Of a stretch of DNA of 64,000 bases, positions 55,749-63,921 are shown one piece after another. This DNA is from Candidatus Haliotispira prima (GTDB lineage: Bacteria > Spirochaetota > Spirochaetia > SP-2023): the NCBI GenBank assembly GCA_029867005.1, contig CP123443.1:3162001-3226000 (forward strand), written 5' to 3'. The position numbers were made by a program, and so were the translations under genes. Position 1 is the first letter of the stretch. The number at the start of each line of letters is the position of its first letter. The notes under the pieces are model-generated. The model ran no database searches. It was not told where the DNA came from and was given only the letters and a program-made list of their open reading frames with translations.

Positions 55749-57560
55749 TCAGGATTCGTAGGCATCGCGATGCACATCCAGCACCGCCCGACCCGAAGGG
55801 TCGCCCGGGAGTTCGGCATTTGCCGGGAGTTTGCCGGCCCGTACCAACCATTCAAAACCGGTCTCGGTGGAACAGGCCACCGACTTGACTTGAGGTACGG
55901 TCAGGGCAGCAGAAGCGTTGGGAAATTGTTTTTCAAAAATGCTGCGGTAGAGATAGGCTTCCTTGGATCCGGGCGGATTGATGGCAAAGCGCAGGCCGGC
56001 TCGCTTCATGTTGGCATCGCTAATTTCATGCTCGGCCAACTCTTTGAGACTGTCAATCCAGCGGTAGCCTACGCCGTCAGAAAATTGCTCTTTCTGACGC
56101 CAGAGGATTTCATCGTCGAGATAGCCCTCAAAGGCTTTCCTCAGCAGCCATTTTTCCATGCCGCGTTGGCGGCCGCCGGCCCCGGCCCCGCCCCCACGCA
56201 CCATTTTGTTGGCCGGGTTGAAGCGCATGGCAACATCGAGAAAGCGGCGGTCTAAAAAGGGCACGCGCGGTTCTACACCCCAGGCCATCATGGCCTTGTT
56301 GGCCCGCAGGCAATCGTAGTGGTGCAGGCGTTGTAGTTTGCGTACGGTTTCTTCGTGTAATTCGCGGGGGTTGGGCGCGTGGTGGAAGTACAGATAACCG
56401 CCAAAAATCTCGTCCGAGCCCTCGCCGGAGAGTACCATTTTAATCCCCATGGATTTGATTTTGCGGGCCAACAAATACATTGGGGTAGCGGCCCGTATCG
56501 TGGTCACATCATAGGTTTCCAGATGGTAGATCACTTGGCTCAGAGCGTGCAGGCCGTCTTCTGTGGTAAAATGGAAGTTGTGGTGGACCGTTCCCAGCCG
56601 AGTGGCGACTTTTTGAGCCGCTTCAAGGTCGGGAGATCCTTCGAGACCAATGGCAAAGGAGTGCAGCCGAGGCCACCAAGCTTCGCTTTGGCCATCGTCT
56701 TCGACGCGGCGGCGCGCATAGCGCGCCGCAATAGCAGCTATGAGAGACGAGTCCAACCCACCGCTGAGCAGGACACCGTAAGGGACATCCGACATCAGGT
56801 GACTGTGGACAGAATCCTCCAGACTTTGGCGTAAAGTCGCCAGATCACGCTCTCCGATCTCTCGGTCGGCGGACTCGGCATCGAGCATGGCCGGTATGGT
56901 TCCTGTATTTTTTTCTTTTTTCTCATTGGCCTCACCGGCCTCACTTGAGCTGTTTAATTTGGCAAACTCAAACCAGTGCGGCCGGTAATAAGGTTCCGGG
57001 CCTTCGCTGCGGCTGTCCAGATAGTGCCCCGGAGGAAAATTATTGACCGCAGTACAGGAATCGGCGATGCATTTCATTTCCGAAGATACATAGAAGAGAC
57101 CTTTTTCATCGTAGCCGGTATATAAAGGTATAATGCCCATGTGGTCCCGGGCTATCAGGTATTCTTTTGTTTTTGTGTTGTACAGAATAAAGGCAAACAT
57201 GCCGCGCAGGTCATTGAGAAACTCTGTGCCCTTGTCCATGAACAGAGGCAGGATCACCTCGCAGTCCGAATCGGATTGATACTGATAGTTGCTGTAACGC
57301 TTGGACAATTCCTTGTAATTGTAGATCTCGCCGTTGACCACCAGAACCAGCTCGCCGTTTGCGGAGAACAGAGGCTGTTCGCCGGACTCCATACCAATGA
57401 TGGCCAGCCGTTCGTGGGCAAATACAGCCTCCGGGCCCATGTAGTAGCCACTCCAGTCCGGGCCGCGATGGCGTTGACGCATGGAAAGCTCTGTCAGCTG
57501 TTCCCGTTGCTCTTGGCTCCGGCCGTTTTCCAGCTCCATGATCCCTAAAATACCACACAT
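55749..57560 (-). CDS. asnB: Asparagine synthetase (glutamine-hydrolysing)
   Basis: 603 residues from the start MCGILGIM, where Cys2 becomes the N-terminal nucleophile of the class II glutamine amidotransferase domain; the frame is open a further 17 residues upstream, but those would block that cysteine. GGGAGTG lies about 9 bases before this ATG. The synthase domain has the pyrophosphate-binding LLSGGLDSSLIAAIAA at about 264 and KMVLSGEGSDEIFGGYLYF. It makes asparagine from aspartate, glutamine and ATP. It is separated by 17 bases from lipB. Confidence 0.95.
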   Translation of the reverse strand: MCGILGIMELENGRSQEQREQLTELSMRQRHRGPDWSGYYMGPEAVFAHERLAIIGMESGEQPLFSANGELVLVVNGEIYNYKELSKRYSNYQYQSDSDCEVILPLFMDKGTEFLNDLRGMFAFILYNTKTKEYLIARDHMGIIPLYTGYDEKGLFYVSSEMKCIADSCTAVNNFPPGHYLDSRSEGPEPYYRPHWFEFAKLNSSSEAGEANEKKEKNTGTIPAMLDAESADREIGERDLATLRQSLEDSVHSHLMSDVPYGVLLSGGLDSSLIAAIAARYARRRVEDDGQSEAWWPRLHSFAIGLEGSPDLEAAQKVATRLGTVHHNFHFTTEDGLHALSQVIYHLETYDVTTIRAATPMYLLARKIKSMGIKMVLSGEGSDEIFGGYLYFHHAPNPRELHEETVRKLQRLHHYDCLRANKAMMAWGVEPRVPFLDRRFLDVAMRFNPANKMVRGGGAGAGGRQRGMEKWLLRKAFEGYLDDEILWRQKEQFSDGVGYRWIDSLKELAEHEISDANMKRAGLRFAINPPGSKEAYLYRSIFEKQFPNASAALTVPQVKSVACSTETGFEWLVRAGKLPANAELPGDPSGRAVLDVHRDAYES

Positions 57561-57792
57561 AAATATGCACTCCCATAAAAAGGTGCTGCCTTGAATCTCC
57601 GGGCAATACAAACCTTGGCAAAAGGAGCCTCGGCAAAAAGAGCCTTGGCGGCCTCATTCTGCCGTTCGCCAGGCAGGATACTGAAAACCCGGAACCCGGA
57701 AAACGGTTTGCCAAATGGCCCTGTTTGAATCTTATTTTTCCACTTGCGTTCCGCTTGTTGTCTGCTTGCTGTAAATATCCGGGGAAGGCGGA

Positions 57793-58521
57793 TTACTGCG
57801 GATAAAGTTCCTGCTTGCGCCCGAATATGTTCATGGGTTCTGTATTGCCGGATACGATGTCTTCCCAGTCAATGGCCAGGGCATCGACCTTCCATACATT
57901 ATATTCCAACAAAAAGAACATCTTGACTTGGATAAAGGCCGTGTTGTCATTAATTTCCAGGCGGCAGCGCATCCGGGCGTAGTCGTTCTCTATCACCGGG
58001 TTGCTCGGGCGGACCCGGCTGAGGCGGAGATAGTCGGAGGGCGGAAGGCCGGGATTTTCTGCCGGCTCCCCCGCCGAATCTTCGATGTTTTGCGGAATCC
58101 CGTCACCGGCGGTATTATTCTCCGCTGTTGCGAGTTCGCCCGGCACTGTTTCCTCAAATTGTTTTTCCGGGGCCTTGAAAGACTCGCGGTACAGTACCGG
58201 GGTCTTGCGGAGGAAGGGTGCCACCTGTTCCCTAATTTGAAGCCTGCCGTCCAAGCTGAGTAGGTCCTTGTCGAGTTTGCCTACGTTGATGTCATTCCAG
58301 AATTTTCGCATCAGCTTGAAAATTTCCTGGCCGGATTGGGAATTTTTTTCCGGAACGTACATCAGCCCCAAGACGCTGTCTTGGGGGTAGATACTGTCAC
58401 CGAACAGGTTGCCCAAGGACTCGTTTTCCAGGTATTGGGCCCCCAGAGCGGGGAGCCCGGACAGAACAGTCAAAATGGCTGCGGTCAGGAATCTCAGAAG
58501 TTTTTGGTGTTTTCGATTCAT
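57793..58521 (-). CDS. Exported protein of unknown function
   Basis: 242 residues. A signal peptide (LTAAILTVLSGLPALGA) ends near residue 28. The body contains no motif that I recognise; it has a proline/acidic stretch at about 120-165 and ends with a beta-rich part (YARMRCRLEINDNTAFIQVK, FLLEYNVWKVDALAIDWEDI) that resembles a small ligand-binding or NTF2-like fold. It is 86 bases after a membrane protein gene and upstream of asnB, so it may be co-transcribed. No function assigned. Confidence 0.7.
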   Translation of the reverse strand: MNRKHQKLLRFLTAAILTVLSGLPALGAQYLENESLGNLFGDSIYPQDSVLGLMYVPEKNSQSGQEIFKLMRKFWNDINVGKLDKDLLSLDGRLQIREQVAPFLRKTPVLYRESFKAPEKQFEETVPGELATAENNTAGDGIPQNIEDSAGEPAENPGLPPSDYLRLSRVRPSNPVIENDYARMRCRLEINDNTAFIQVKMFFLLEYNVWKVDALAIDWEDIVSGNTEPMNIFGRKQELYPQ

Positions 58522-58608
58522 TGCGGTTTCAGGAAAGATTTGGCGGCGGAATCAGAGACATAATCAAAGAAAAAGACAGGGAATATCGGTGCTCTCTCCT
58601 CATTCTCC

Positions 58609-58992
58609 TTATTCTGTTTTCCGGTCATGTTTTCCGGTTCGGCGGGACTCGGTCTTTTTTCTCTGTTCCGGCTGCTCGGTTTCCTCATTTTTGGCGTTGG
58701 CAGCCACATTGTTTTCTTTCTTCATCCGGCGCAGTTCTGCCAGTTCCCGGTACAACTTGCGCTCGTTGTTAAACAACAGAACGAAGATCAGTACGAGAAC
58801 AGCACCCGAGAGCAAAAACCAAGTCAGCAGACTGGAGAGTTTCAGTTTTTCCGGTTCCCACCAGCCACCGATCAGCGAGAATTTTTGGATGATTACATCG
58901 TCGTTTTGCCAGATGGCGGCACTGAGCACCAGAATGGCTGAGGGGATTAACAAAATCCCGATCAGGCGCAGTACAGACTTTATCCGTTCCAC
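58609..58992 (-). CDS. Small membrane protein with two helices, unknown function
   Basis: 127 residues. Membrane helices at about 10-28 (LIGILLIPSAILVLSAAI) and at about 53-74 (LLTWFLLSGAVLVLIFVLLF), with a short loop between them, then a charged coiled-coil-like tail (RKLYRELAELRRMKKENN) and a K/E-rich end. The topology resembles LapA-type proteins, which act in envelope assembly, but the sequence is not clear enough to assign. It precedes the exported protein gene by 87 bases on the same strand. Confidence 0.65.
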   Translation of the reverse strand: MERIKSVLRLIGILLIPSAILVLSAAIWQNDDVIIQKFSLIGGWWEPEKLKLSSLLTWFLLSGAVLVLIFVLLFNNERKLYRELAELRRMKKENNVAANAKNEETEQPEQRKKTESRRTGKHDRKTE

Positions 58993-59293
58993 AGGGCTAT
59001 CCTTTTTTTCACAGAAATTTTTTTATCAGCCATGATTTATGATGATCCGTGATGACCAACGATGATCAACCATCATTAGTTGGCGGCAAACATTGCCGGT
59101 TAAAGCGTTTCTGTTTTATCCATTTTGCAGGACCATTATACAGGTTTCCGGCACTCTATCAAAGTGTTGCTCATGGGAGGTATTCGGAGGTATTCGGAGA
59201 CATCCGGGAAATGGGCAGGCACTGTATTGAACAGAGGAAACTCCCGCCGGGCCGCAAGCCGGCCTGGCATAACCTCTATATCCCGACTATTTT
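58993..59293. other. Gap before the membrane protein gene
   Basis: 301 bases. A short direct repeat GGTATTCGGAGGTATTCGGA (59177-59196) and a GATGA-rich run at 59038-59080 are the only notable features; no gene is visible. Confidence 0.4.
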
Positions 59294-60466
59294 TTATATT
59301 CTTGGTTTGGCGATAAATTCCAAGCTGCTTTCGTCCGGAAACCAACGTGTTTTGCGGAAGATCCAGTTGCAAACCAAAATACCGATCTGGCCGTAGCGGC
59401 TGCGCACCTGCTGGACGGAGCGGATCATGTACTGTCCAGATGATTTGTGGCGCAGCGGAAACAAAATCGGGTTGAAATCCAAGTGGGGTATTCCCCGTTT
59501 TTGCAGAACCAGGCCACGCTTATCGTAAACTTTGTCACGGATTAGGCTGTCTGCGAGGGGAGATAGGTCGATGTTGATTTTATAATTGAGATCCAACTCA
59601 ATTTCGGCGACAAAGGCCGGGTAGATGTTGGCACTGAGCTCGCGCATGAACGGGGAATAATGCTTGTCTGTTCCGTTCTGATGCTCTTCATCGGAAAAAT
59701 TACTCCACGGTTGTATGATGGTTTTTAGCCGGCCGTCCGCAAAGCTGTACAGGTAGTAGTGGAGCCGTGTGCCCCGGCCGATTTGCCTGAAACCAAAAAG
59801 GAGGTCTTCCTGGCCGTCACCGCTAAAGTCTCTGACGGCCAGGAAAAAGTCTTTGACTGTATGGCGGCTGTTGCCGCGAAAAGACTTGAGCAGGGGAAAG
59901 CGGAGCCCTAAGTTTTGTTCCGTACTTTGCTCTCGGTTGCCGAGTTGGTCCGGAGATCCGAGGCCCTTGTCCGCCTGGATAAACAGCAGCAGGTTGTGAA
60001 ACTCTTCTTGGGTTTGAAACTTGGGCTCTGTCACCACTTGCCGTTCTCCAACGATGTAGAGACGTTCTTTGCCGGGACTGTCCGCGAGGAAATCCCGGTT
60101 GTATTGGTCAAACAGGACGTGCCGGATGTTTTGATCTTCCGTGAGTTGCAGCCTGCGGCGCACGGCTTTGTCCGGAACTCTGGAGTTTTGAAACCGATAT
60201 TCGGAGAAAGTGGAACCGTAGTAGTTGATGCCGTTTTGCTCCGGGAAACCGGCATCGGCGAGTTCTTCGGCATATGTGTCGTCGGCGTAGTAGCTGCTGC
60301 AAGAGGATAGGGCAGCGGAAATTAGTATCCCGCATAGCAGCCTGCGTAGCAGCCGGTTAATGGGCGGCCGGCCAAGCCGTCGGTCAATGGGTTTAGACAA
60401 ATGGGGGGGGCTTTTATGTTTTTTTTGCATTCCGATTCTAAGAATCAAATGTGGTGAGATGGTCAT
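59294..60466 (-). CDS. Lipoprotein of unknown function
   Basis: 390 residues. The lipobox ALSSCSSYY places the acylated cysteine at C56; the n-region is long and basic (RRLGRPPINRLLRR), similar to the other lipoproteins here. AGGAAAAGG precedes the ATG, supporting the start, although Met13 is an alternative. The rest resembles no family that I recognise; YLYSFADGRLKTIIQPW and FSGDGQEDLLFGFRQIG look like beta-propeller-type or VCBS-like blades, which is only a guess. Neighbours are trmH upstream and the membrane protein gene downstream. Confidence 0.75.
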   Translation of the reverse strand: MTISPHLILRIGMQKKHKSPPHLSKPIDRRLGRPPINRLLRRLLCGILISAALSSCSSYYADDTYAEELADAGFPEQNGINYYGSTFSEYRFQNSRVPDKAVRRRLQLTEDQNIRHVLFDQYNRDFLADSPGKERLYIVGERQVVTEPKFQTQEEFHNLLLFIQADKGLGSPDQLGNREQSTEQNLGLRFPLLKSFRGNSRHTVKDFFLAVRDFSGDGQEDLLFGFRQIGRGTRLHYYLYSFADGRLKTIIQPWSNFSDEEHQNGTDKHYSPFMRELSANIYPAFVAEIELDLNYKINIDLSPLADSLIRDKVYDKRGLVLQKRGIPHLDFNPILFPLRHKSSGQYMIRSVQQVRSRYGQIGILVCNWIFRKTRWFPDESSLEFIAKPRI

Positions 60467-60883
60467 AGTCCTTTTCCTGATAGCGAAATCAGTGTAGATC
60501 CCCTCCCATCAGAGAATCGCTATCGCAGTTGTTGTGTTACATTCCGTGAATTCGTTTTTTTGTGAGCGGGGTCTGCCGTCCGAGTTGCTAATTAGGGCCC
60601 GGAGCCGAAAGAATTGTATCAGGTTAGCAAGAATGTTTGTATATGATGCGGGGACGGATCGAAGAATTTTTCATAATCTTCCGGCTTTACGATGCTTCAC
60701 TATTTTTCGGTTTTGGCAGCCTTGCCGAGTGGGGAAATGCGGGAAAGGCAGAAAGATGGAAATACCGGGGGCAAGTTTCCCTGTAAACAAGGCCCAAGGA
60801 GAAAAAAGCCCAAGGCGAAAAAAAGCCCGAGTCAGACAAGGCGTACGAGACAGACAAGGTGTAAATGGATAGGGGCAATCCGG
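60467..60883. other. Gap between trmH and the lipoprotein gene
   Basis: 417 bases with no gene that I can support; plus-strand frames here (60534-60872, 60692-60961) have no ribosome binding site and no family resemblance. A purine-rich stretch (60790-60840) is of unknown meaning. Confidence 0.4.
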
Positions 60884-61540
60884 TCAGCCTGCCCCTTTCG
60901 GGGCATGGAGGACATCAGAGTGCAGCCATTCCAGCAGGATTTCATCCGCTTCCCGGTTTGAGAGGTGCCATGCATCTCCGAGTGCCCTTATTTTGGGCAT
61001 GAGTTGGGAGAGTATAATAGCCACCGATACGGAGATGTTAAAACTTTTTACAAAGCCCAGCATGGGGATACAGATGGTTTCATCCGCCTGGGTCAGGGCC
61101 TGTTCCGTCAATCCGTTTAGTTCGCTGCCAAATATGAGGGCGATGGGGCCGCTGCTGACATCGAGCATGTCCGGGGTTGTGGCATCTTCGCGCAGGGCGG
61201 CAGCAACGATTTTGTAATTCTGTTGGCGCAGGGTGCTGTAGACTTGTTCTGTCGGTGTGTTGGCATATTTGTGTACGTCCAGCCACTTTGCACTGCCGAG
61301 CGATATTTCCGGGTTGGGCGTGAATACGTTGTTTTTTTGTATGACGTGTATGTCCTGTACTCCGTAGGCATCACAGGTGCGCAACACCGCACTTGCGTTG
61401 TGAGGCTGGTAGATATCTTCCAGTACAATACTTAGATAGCGTGTTCTGTGGGCCAGCACTTGTCTCATCCGTTCCAGTCTCTTTGGAGTGAGGCCCTTTG
61501 CCAGCATTTCAATGTCGTAATGATTTTTTGATATGTCCAT
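60884..61540 (-). CDS. TrmH-type RNA 2'-O-methyltransferase
   Basis: 218 residues of the SpoU/TrmH family. Motif 1 NASAVLRTCDAYGVQDIH, motif 2 GPIALIFGSELNGLTEQA and motif 3 CIPMLGFVKSFNISVSVAII form the knotted SAM-binding site, and the arginine in motif 1 is the catalytic residue of the family. It most resembles TrmH, which methylates G18 of tRNA. The ATG at 61540 lies directly against a -10-like box (TACACT at 61546-61541), so the real start may be the next in-frame Met (61507). GAAATG has no obvious ribosome binding site either. Confidence 0.88.
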   Translation of the reverse strand: MDISKNHYDIEMLAKGLTPKRLERMRQVLAHRTRYLSIVLEDIYQPHNASAVLRTCDAYGVQDIHVIQKNNVFTPNPEISLGSAKWLDVHKYANTPTEQVYSTLRQQNYKIVAAALREDATTPDMLDVSSGPIALIFGSELNGLTEQALTQADETICIPMLGFVKSFNISVSVAIILSQLMPKIRALGDAWHLSNREADEILLEWLHSDVLHAPKGAG

Positions 61541-61567
61541 AGTGTACCATGTTTACCAAGTGTGTCC

Positions 61568-61594
61568 AATTTGCTTAATTTGCCCAATTTGCCA
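61568..61594. repeat. Three 9-base tandem repeats upstream of trmH
   Basis: AATTTGCTT, AATTTGCCC and AATTTGCCA in direct tandem, unit length 9. They overlap the -35 side of the candidate trmH promoter (TTGGAC 61569-61564) and resemble iteron or regulator-binding repeats. Confidence 0.6.
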
Positions 61595-61663
61595 AGCGTA
61601 TCGTTTATTCCGGAATAGTCATACAGAGGAGCAGAGAAACCGGCGAAACAATTCCCATCTCTC

Positions 61664-61692
61664 TTGCCAAATATCCTGAACGAATATACAAT
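61664..61692 (+). promoter_or_regulatory. Promoter of lipoprotein array copy 1
   Basis: TTGCCA (61664-61669), a 17-base spacer and TACAAT (61687-61692). The same arrangement recurs at 62777 and 63858. Confidence 0.75.
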
Positions 61693-61774
61693 AGGCTAAA
61701 ATTAGGCTATTTCGGAGGCATTTCCCCATGAAACATCAACAAATACTATTGACCGGCATGCCGACAAACAGTAG

Positions 61775-61822
61775 AATATCCAATATCCAATATCCAATAT
61801 CCAATATCCAATATCCAATATC
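61775..61822 (+). repeat. Heptanucleotide tandem repeat, copy 1: six full units of AATATCC
   Basis: Six exact units of AATATCC from 61775 to 61816, followed by AATATC, 47 bases after the ATG at 61728 and inside the predicted coding region. Unit length 7 is not a multiple of 3, so a gain or loss of one unit shifts the frame. Confidence 0.95.
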
Positions 61823-61917
61823 ACACTACTTTAGAAAACAAGCAGTTATTCCATTTCCTATCACACCGTTCTAATCCTCTTTATTTATTTCTATTTCGTC
61901 TTTTACCGCTCATTTCT

Positions 61918-62712
61918 TTGTCCGTTTTTGGCGTAATTTTCTTTGGTTGCGCTCCCATCTCTGACAACCCCAAAGACCCGGAACCCACTCCCGATATTTC
62001 CATCAGTAAGGCCCTGTATGCCCCCCATTTTATCCATTTTGAGATGACGGTGAATAAAACCATCACCACAAATTGGGAAGTGGGATTTTTAATCAGCACG
62101 GCTGTCACCCCTCCCGAAAATCCAACGAGCAAGCAAGGCTACATTAGCAGAACCTTTAGCGGCAGCACACCAAAAAGGCAATTGCTGTTGTTTATGCACG
62201 ATGGCACTGCCTACACGGACACAGACATAGAAAACACTTTTGAAAATGCCGACTTCCTCCAGGCGGACACCAAGTACTATCTGCATATTTTTAACGGCAG
62301 TCTTACGACCGAACCTCTAACATTTACAACCATGAGCTACGAGACCCTGAACGCTGCCGGCAATCCCATTGCGGTCTTGGATGGCTTGGGAAATACGGAT
62401 GCCGCAGCCATCACCAGAATCATAGAGCGCAAGGCGGATGAACCGACCATCTTCCCCCATGTCATCTTTGGCGGCGGTTATGCTACAAGTAAAATTCGGA
62501 TAGGTAACACCGATGCCGCGCTCTGTGTGTATGTTACACAAATATGTATTCCTAATTTTTCCAGTGTTAAAGGCTACGGACATTACCAAAGTGACGTTGA
62601 TTACCATACCGTGTTGGTAACTCCGAATAACCATACCGGCTCGGACACATGGACTTTGGTAGTAGGTGCAATCCTAATGTATAAACTGCAAATCAATACC
62701 ATTGCGGAGTAG
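61918..62712 (+). CDS. Lipoprotein, phase-variable candidate, copy 1 (start codon out of frame)
   Basis: The frame closing at 62712 is open back through the heptamer repeat to a TGA at 61750-61752 and has no ATG or GTG before it; TTG 61918 is its first usable start. Read from the repeat, it gives HTTLENKQLFHFLSHRSN, then a signal peptide with RLLPLISLSVFGVIFFGC, whose cysteine codon is at 61948 (lipobox FFGC). The natural start is ATG 61728, with GGAGG 9 bases before it; with 6 heptamers it reads out of frame to a stop. With 5 (or 2 or 8) it would be in frame, a protein of 325 residues with acylated Cys72. The body (YAPHFIHFEMTVNK, LQADTKYYLHIF) looks like a beta-sandwich, possibly fibronectin-III-like. 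Weak translation from TTG is possible. Confidence 0.8.
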   Translation: MSVFGVIFFGCAPISDNPKDPEPTPDISISKALYAPHFIHFEMTVNKTITTNWEVGFLISTAVTPPENPTSKQGYISRTFSGSTPKRQLLLFMHDGTAYTDTDIENTFENADFLQADTKYYLHIFNGSLTTEPLTFTTMSYETLNAAGNPIAVLDGLGNTDAAAITRIIERKADEPTIFPHVIFGGGYATSKIRIGNTDAALCVYVTQICIPNFSSVKGYGHYQSDVDYHTVLVTPNNHTGSDTWTLVVGAILMYKLQINTIAE

Positions 62713-62776
62713 GTTTATAGCTTCCCTCTTTCAATGCCTCCCCCTCGGGGGTCGGAGGGGGCCCAGCCCGGCCCCC

Positions 62777-62805
62777 TTGCCAAATATCCTGAACGAATAT
62801 ACAAT
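62777..62805 (+). promoter_or_regulatory. Promoter of lipoprotein array copy 2
   Basis: TTGCCA (62777-62782), a 17-base spacer and TACAAT (62800-62805), identical boxes to copy 1. Confidence 0.75.
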
Positions 62806-62886
62806 AGGCCAAAATCAGGCCATTTCGAGGAGTTTTCTTATGAAACAGAGACAAAAAATATTGACCGGCATGCCGACAAACAGTAG

Positions 62887-62920
62887 AATATCCAATATCC
62901 AATATCCAATATCCAATATC
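62887..62920 (+). repeat. Heptanucleotide tandem repeat, copy 2: four full units of AATATCC
   Basis: Four exact units from 62887 to 62914, then AATATC, 47 bases after ATG 62840. The distance from ATG to repeat is the same as in copy 1; only the unit number differs (4 against 6). Confidence 0.95.
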
Positions 62921-63003
62921 ACACTACTTTAGAAAACAAGCAGTTATTCCATCTTCTATCACACCGTTTTAATCCTCTTTATTCATTTCTTTACCGTCTC
63001 TTA

Positions 63004-63807
63004 TTGCTACTTTCTCTGTCTATTTTGAGTGTAAGCTTAGTTGGCTGTGCCCCGTTGTCCGACCCCAAGGACCCAGAACCCACTCTCGATATTTCTATCA
63101 GCAATGCCTTGTATGCTCCTCATTTTATCCATTTTGAGATGACGGTGAATAAAATCATCACCACAAATTTGGAAGTGGGATTTTTGATCAGCACGGCTGT
63201 CACCCCTCCCGAGAATCCAACGAGCAAGCAGGGCTATATAAGCAGAACCTTTAGCAGCAGCACACCAAACCGGCAACTGCTGTTGTTTATGCACGATGCT
63301 ACTGGCTATACCGACACAGACGTAGAGAACACCTTTGAAAGTACCGACTTTTTGCAAGCCGACACCAAGTACTATCTGCATATCTTTAATGACAGTCTTA
63401 CGACCGAACCCCTAACATTTACAACCATGAGCTACGAGACTCTAAACGCGGCCGGCAATTCCATTGCCGTACTGGACGGTTTGGGGGGTACGGATGCCGC
63501 AGGCATCACCAGAATTATAGAGCGGAAGGCGGATGAACCGACCATCTTCCCCCATGTCATCTTTGGCGGCGGTTATCCTACAAGTAAAATTCGGATGGGT
63601 AACACCGATGCCGCGCTCTGGCTGTATGCTTCACAAACATGTATTCCTAATGTCACTGGCGTTACAGGCTACCAACACTACCAAAGTGTTGCTGATTACT
63701 ATACCCTGTTGGTAACTCCGAATAATCATACCGGATCGGATACATGGACGTTGTCAACGGATCAAGCCATAATCTATAAACTGCAAATCAATACCATTGC
63801 GGAGTAG
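63004..63807 (+). CDS. Lipoprotein, phase-variable candidate, copy 2 (start codon out of frame)
   Basis: The paralogue of copy 1. Its frame is likewise open from the heptamer repeat on, giving HTTLENKQLFHLLSHRFN and then the signal peptide LLLLLSLSILSVSLVGC with lipobox LVGC; TTG 63004 is the first usable start inside it. The natural start ATG 62840 (GAGGAG upstream) reads 4 heptamers and stops at TAG just after them, so the copy is OFF; 5 units would give a 324-residue lipoprotein. Over most of its length it is nearly the same as copy 1, but the stretch WLYASQTCIPNVTGVTGYQH against CVYVTQICIPNFSSVKGYGH differs much more, suggesting a diversified surface region. Confidence 0.8.
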   Translation: MLLSLSILSVSLVGCAPLSDPKDPEPTLDISISNALYAPHFIHFEMTVNKIITTNLEVGFLISTAVTPPENPTSKQGYISRTFSSSTPNRQLLLFMHDATGYTDTDVENTFESTDFLQADTKYYLHIFNDSLTTEPLTFTTMSYETLNAAGNSIAVLDGLGGTDAAGITRIIERKADEPTIFPHVIFGGGYPTSKIRMGNTDAALWLYASQTCIPNVTGVTGYQHYQSVADYYTLLVTPNNHTGSDTWTLSTDQAIIYKLQINTIAE

Positions 63808-63857
63808 GTCTATAGCTTCCCTCTTTCAATGTCTCCCCCTTCGGGGGCCGGGCCCCC

Positions 63858-63886
63858 TTGCCAAATATTCTGAACGAATATACAAT
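63858..63886 (+). promoter_or_regulatory. Promoter of lipoprotein array copy 3
   Basis: TTGCCA (63858-63863), a 17-base spacer and TACAAT (63881-63886). Confidence 0.75.
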
Positions 63887-63921
63887 AGGCCAAAATCAGG
63901 TTATTTCGGAGGCATTTCCCC

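Noticed and set aside
60534-60961. Overlapping plus-strand open frames of 89-112 residues in the gap before trmH
   Set aside because: No ribosome binding site, no domain, different frames of the same purine-rich sequence; not credible genes.
61775-61822. Heptamer repeats considered as a CRISPR array or replication origin
   Set aside because: Units are 7 bases in direct contact without spacers and occur right after start codons in each array unit; the coding-switch explanation fits better.
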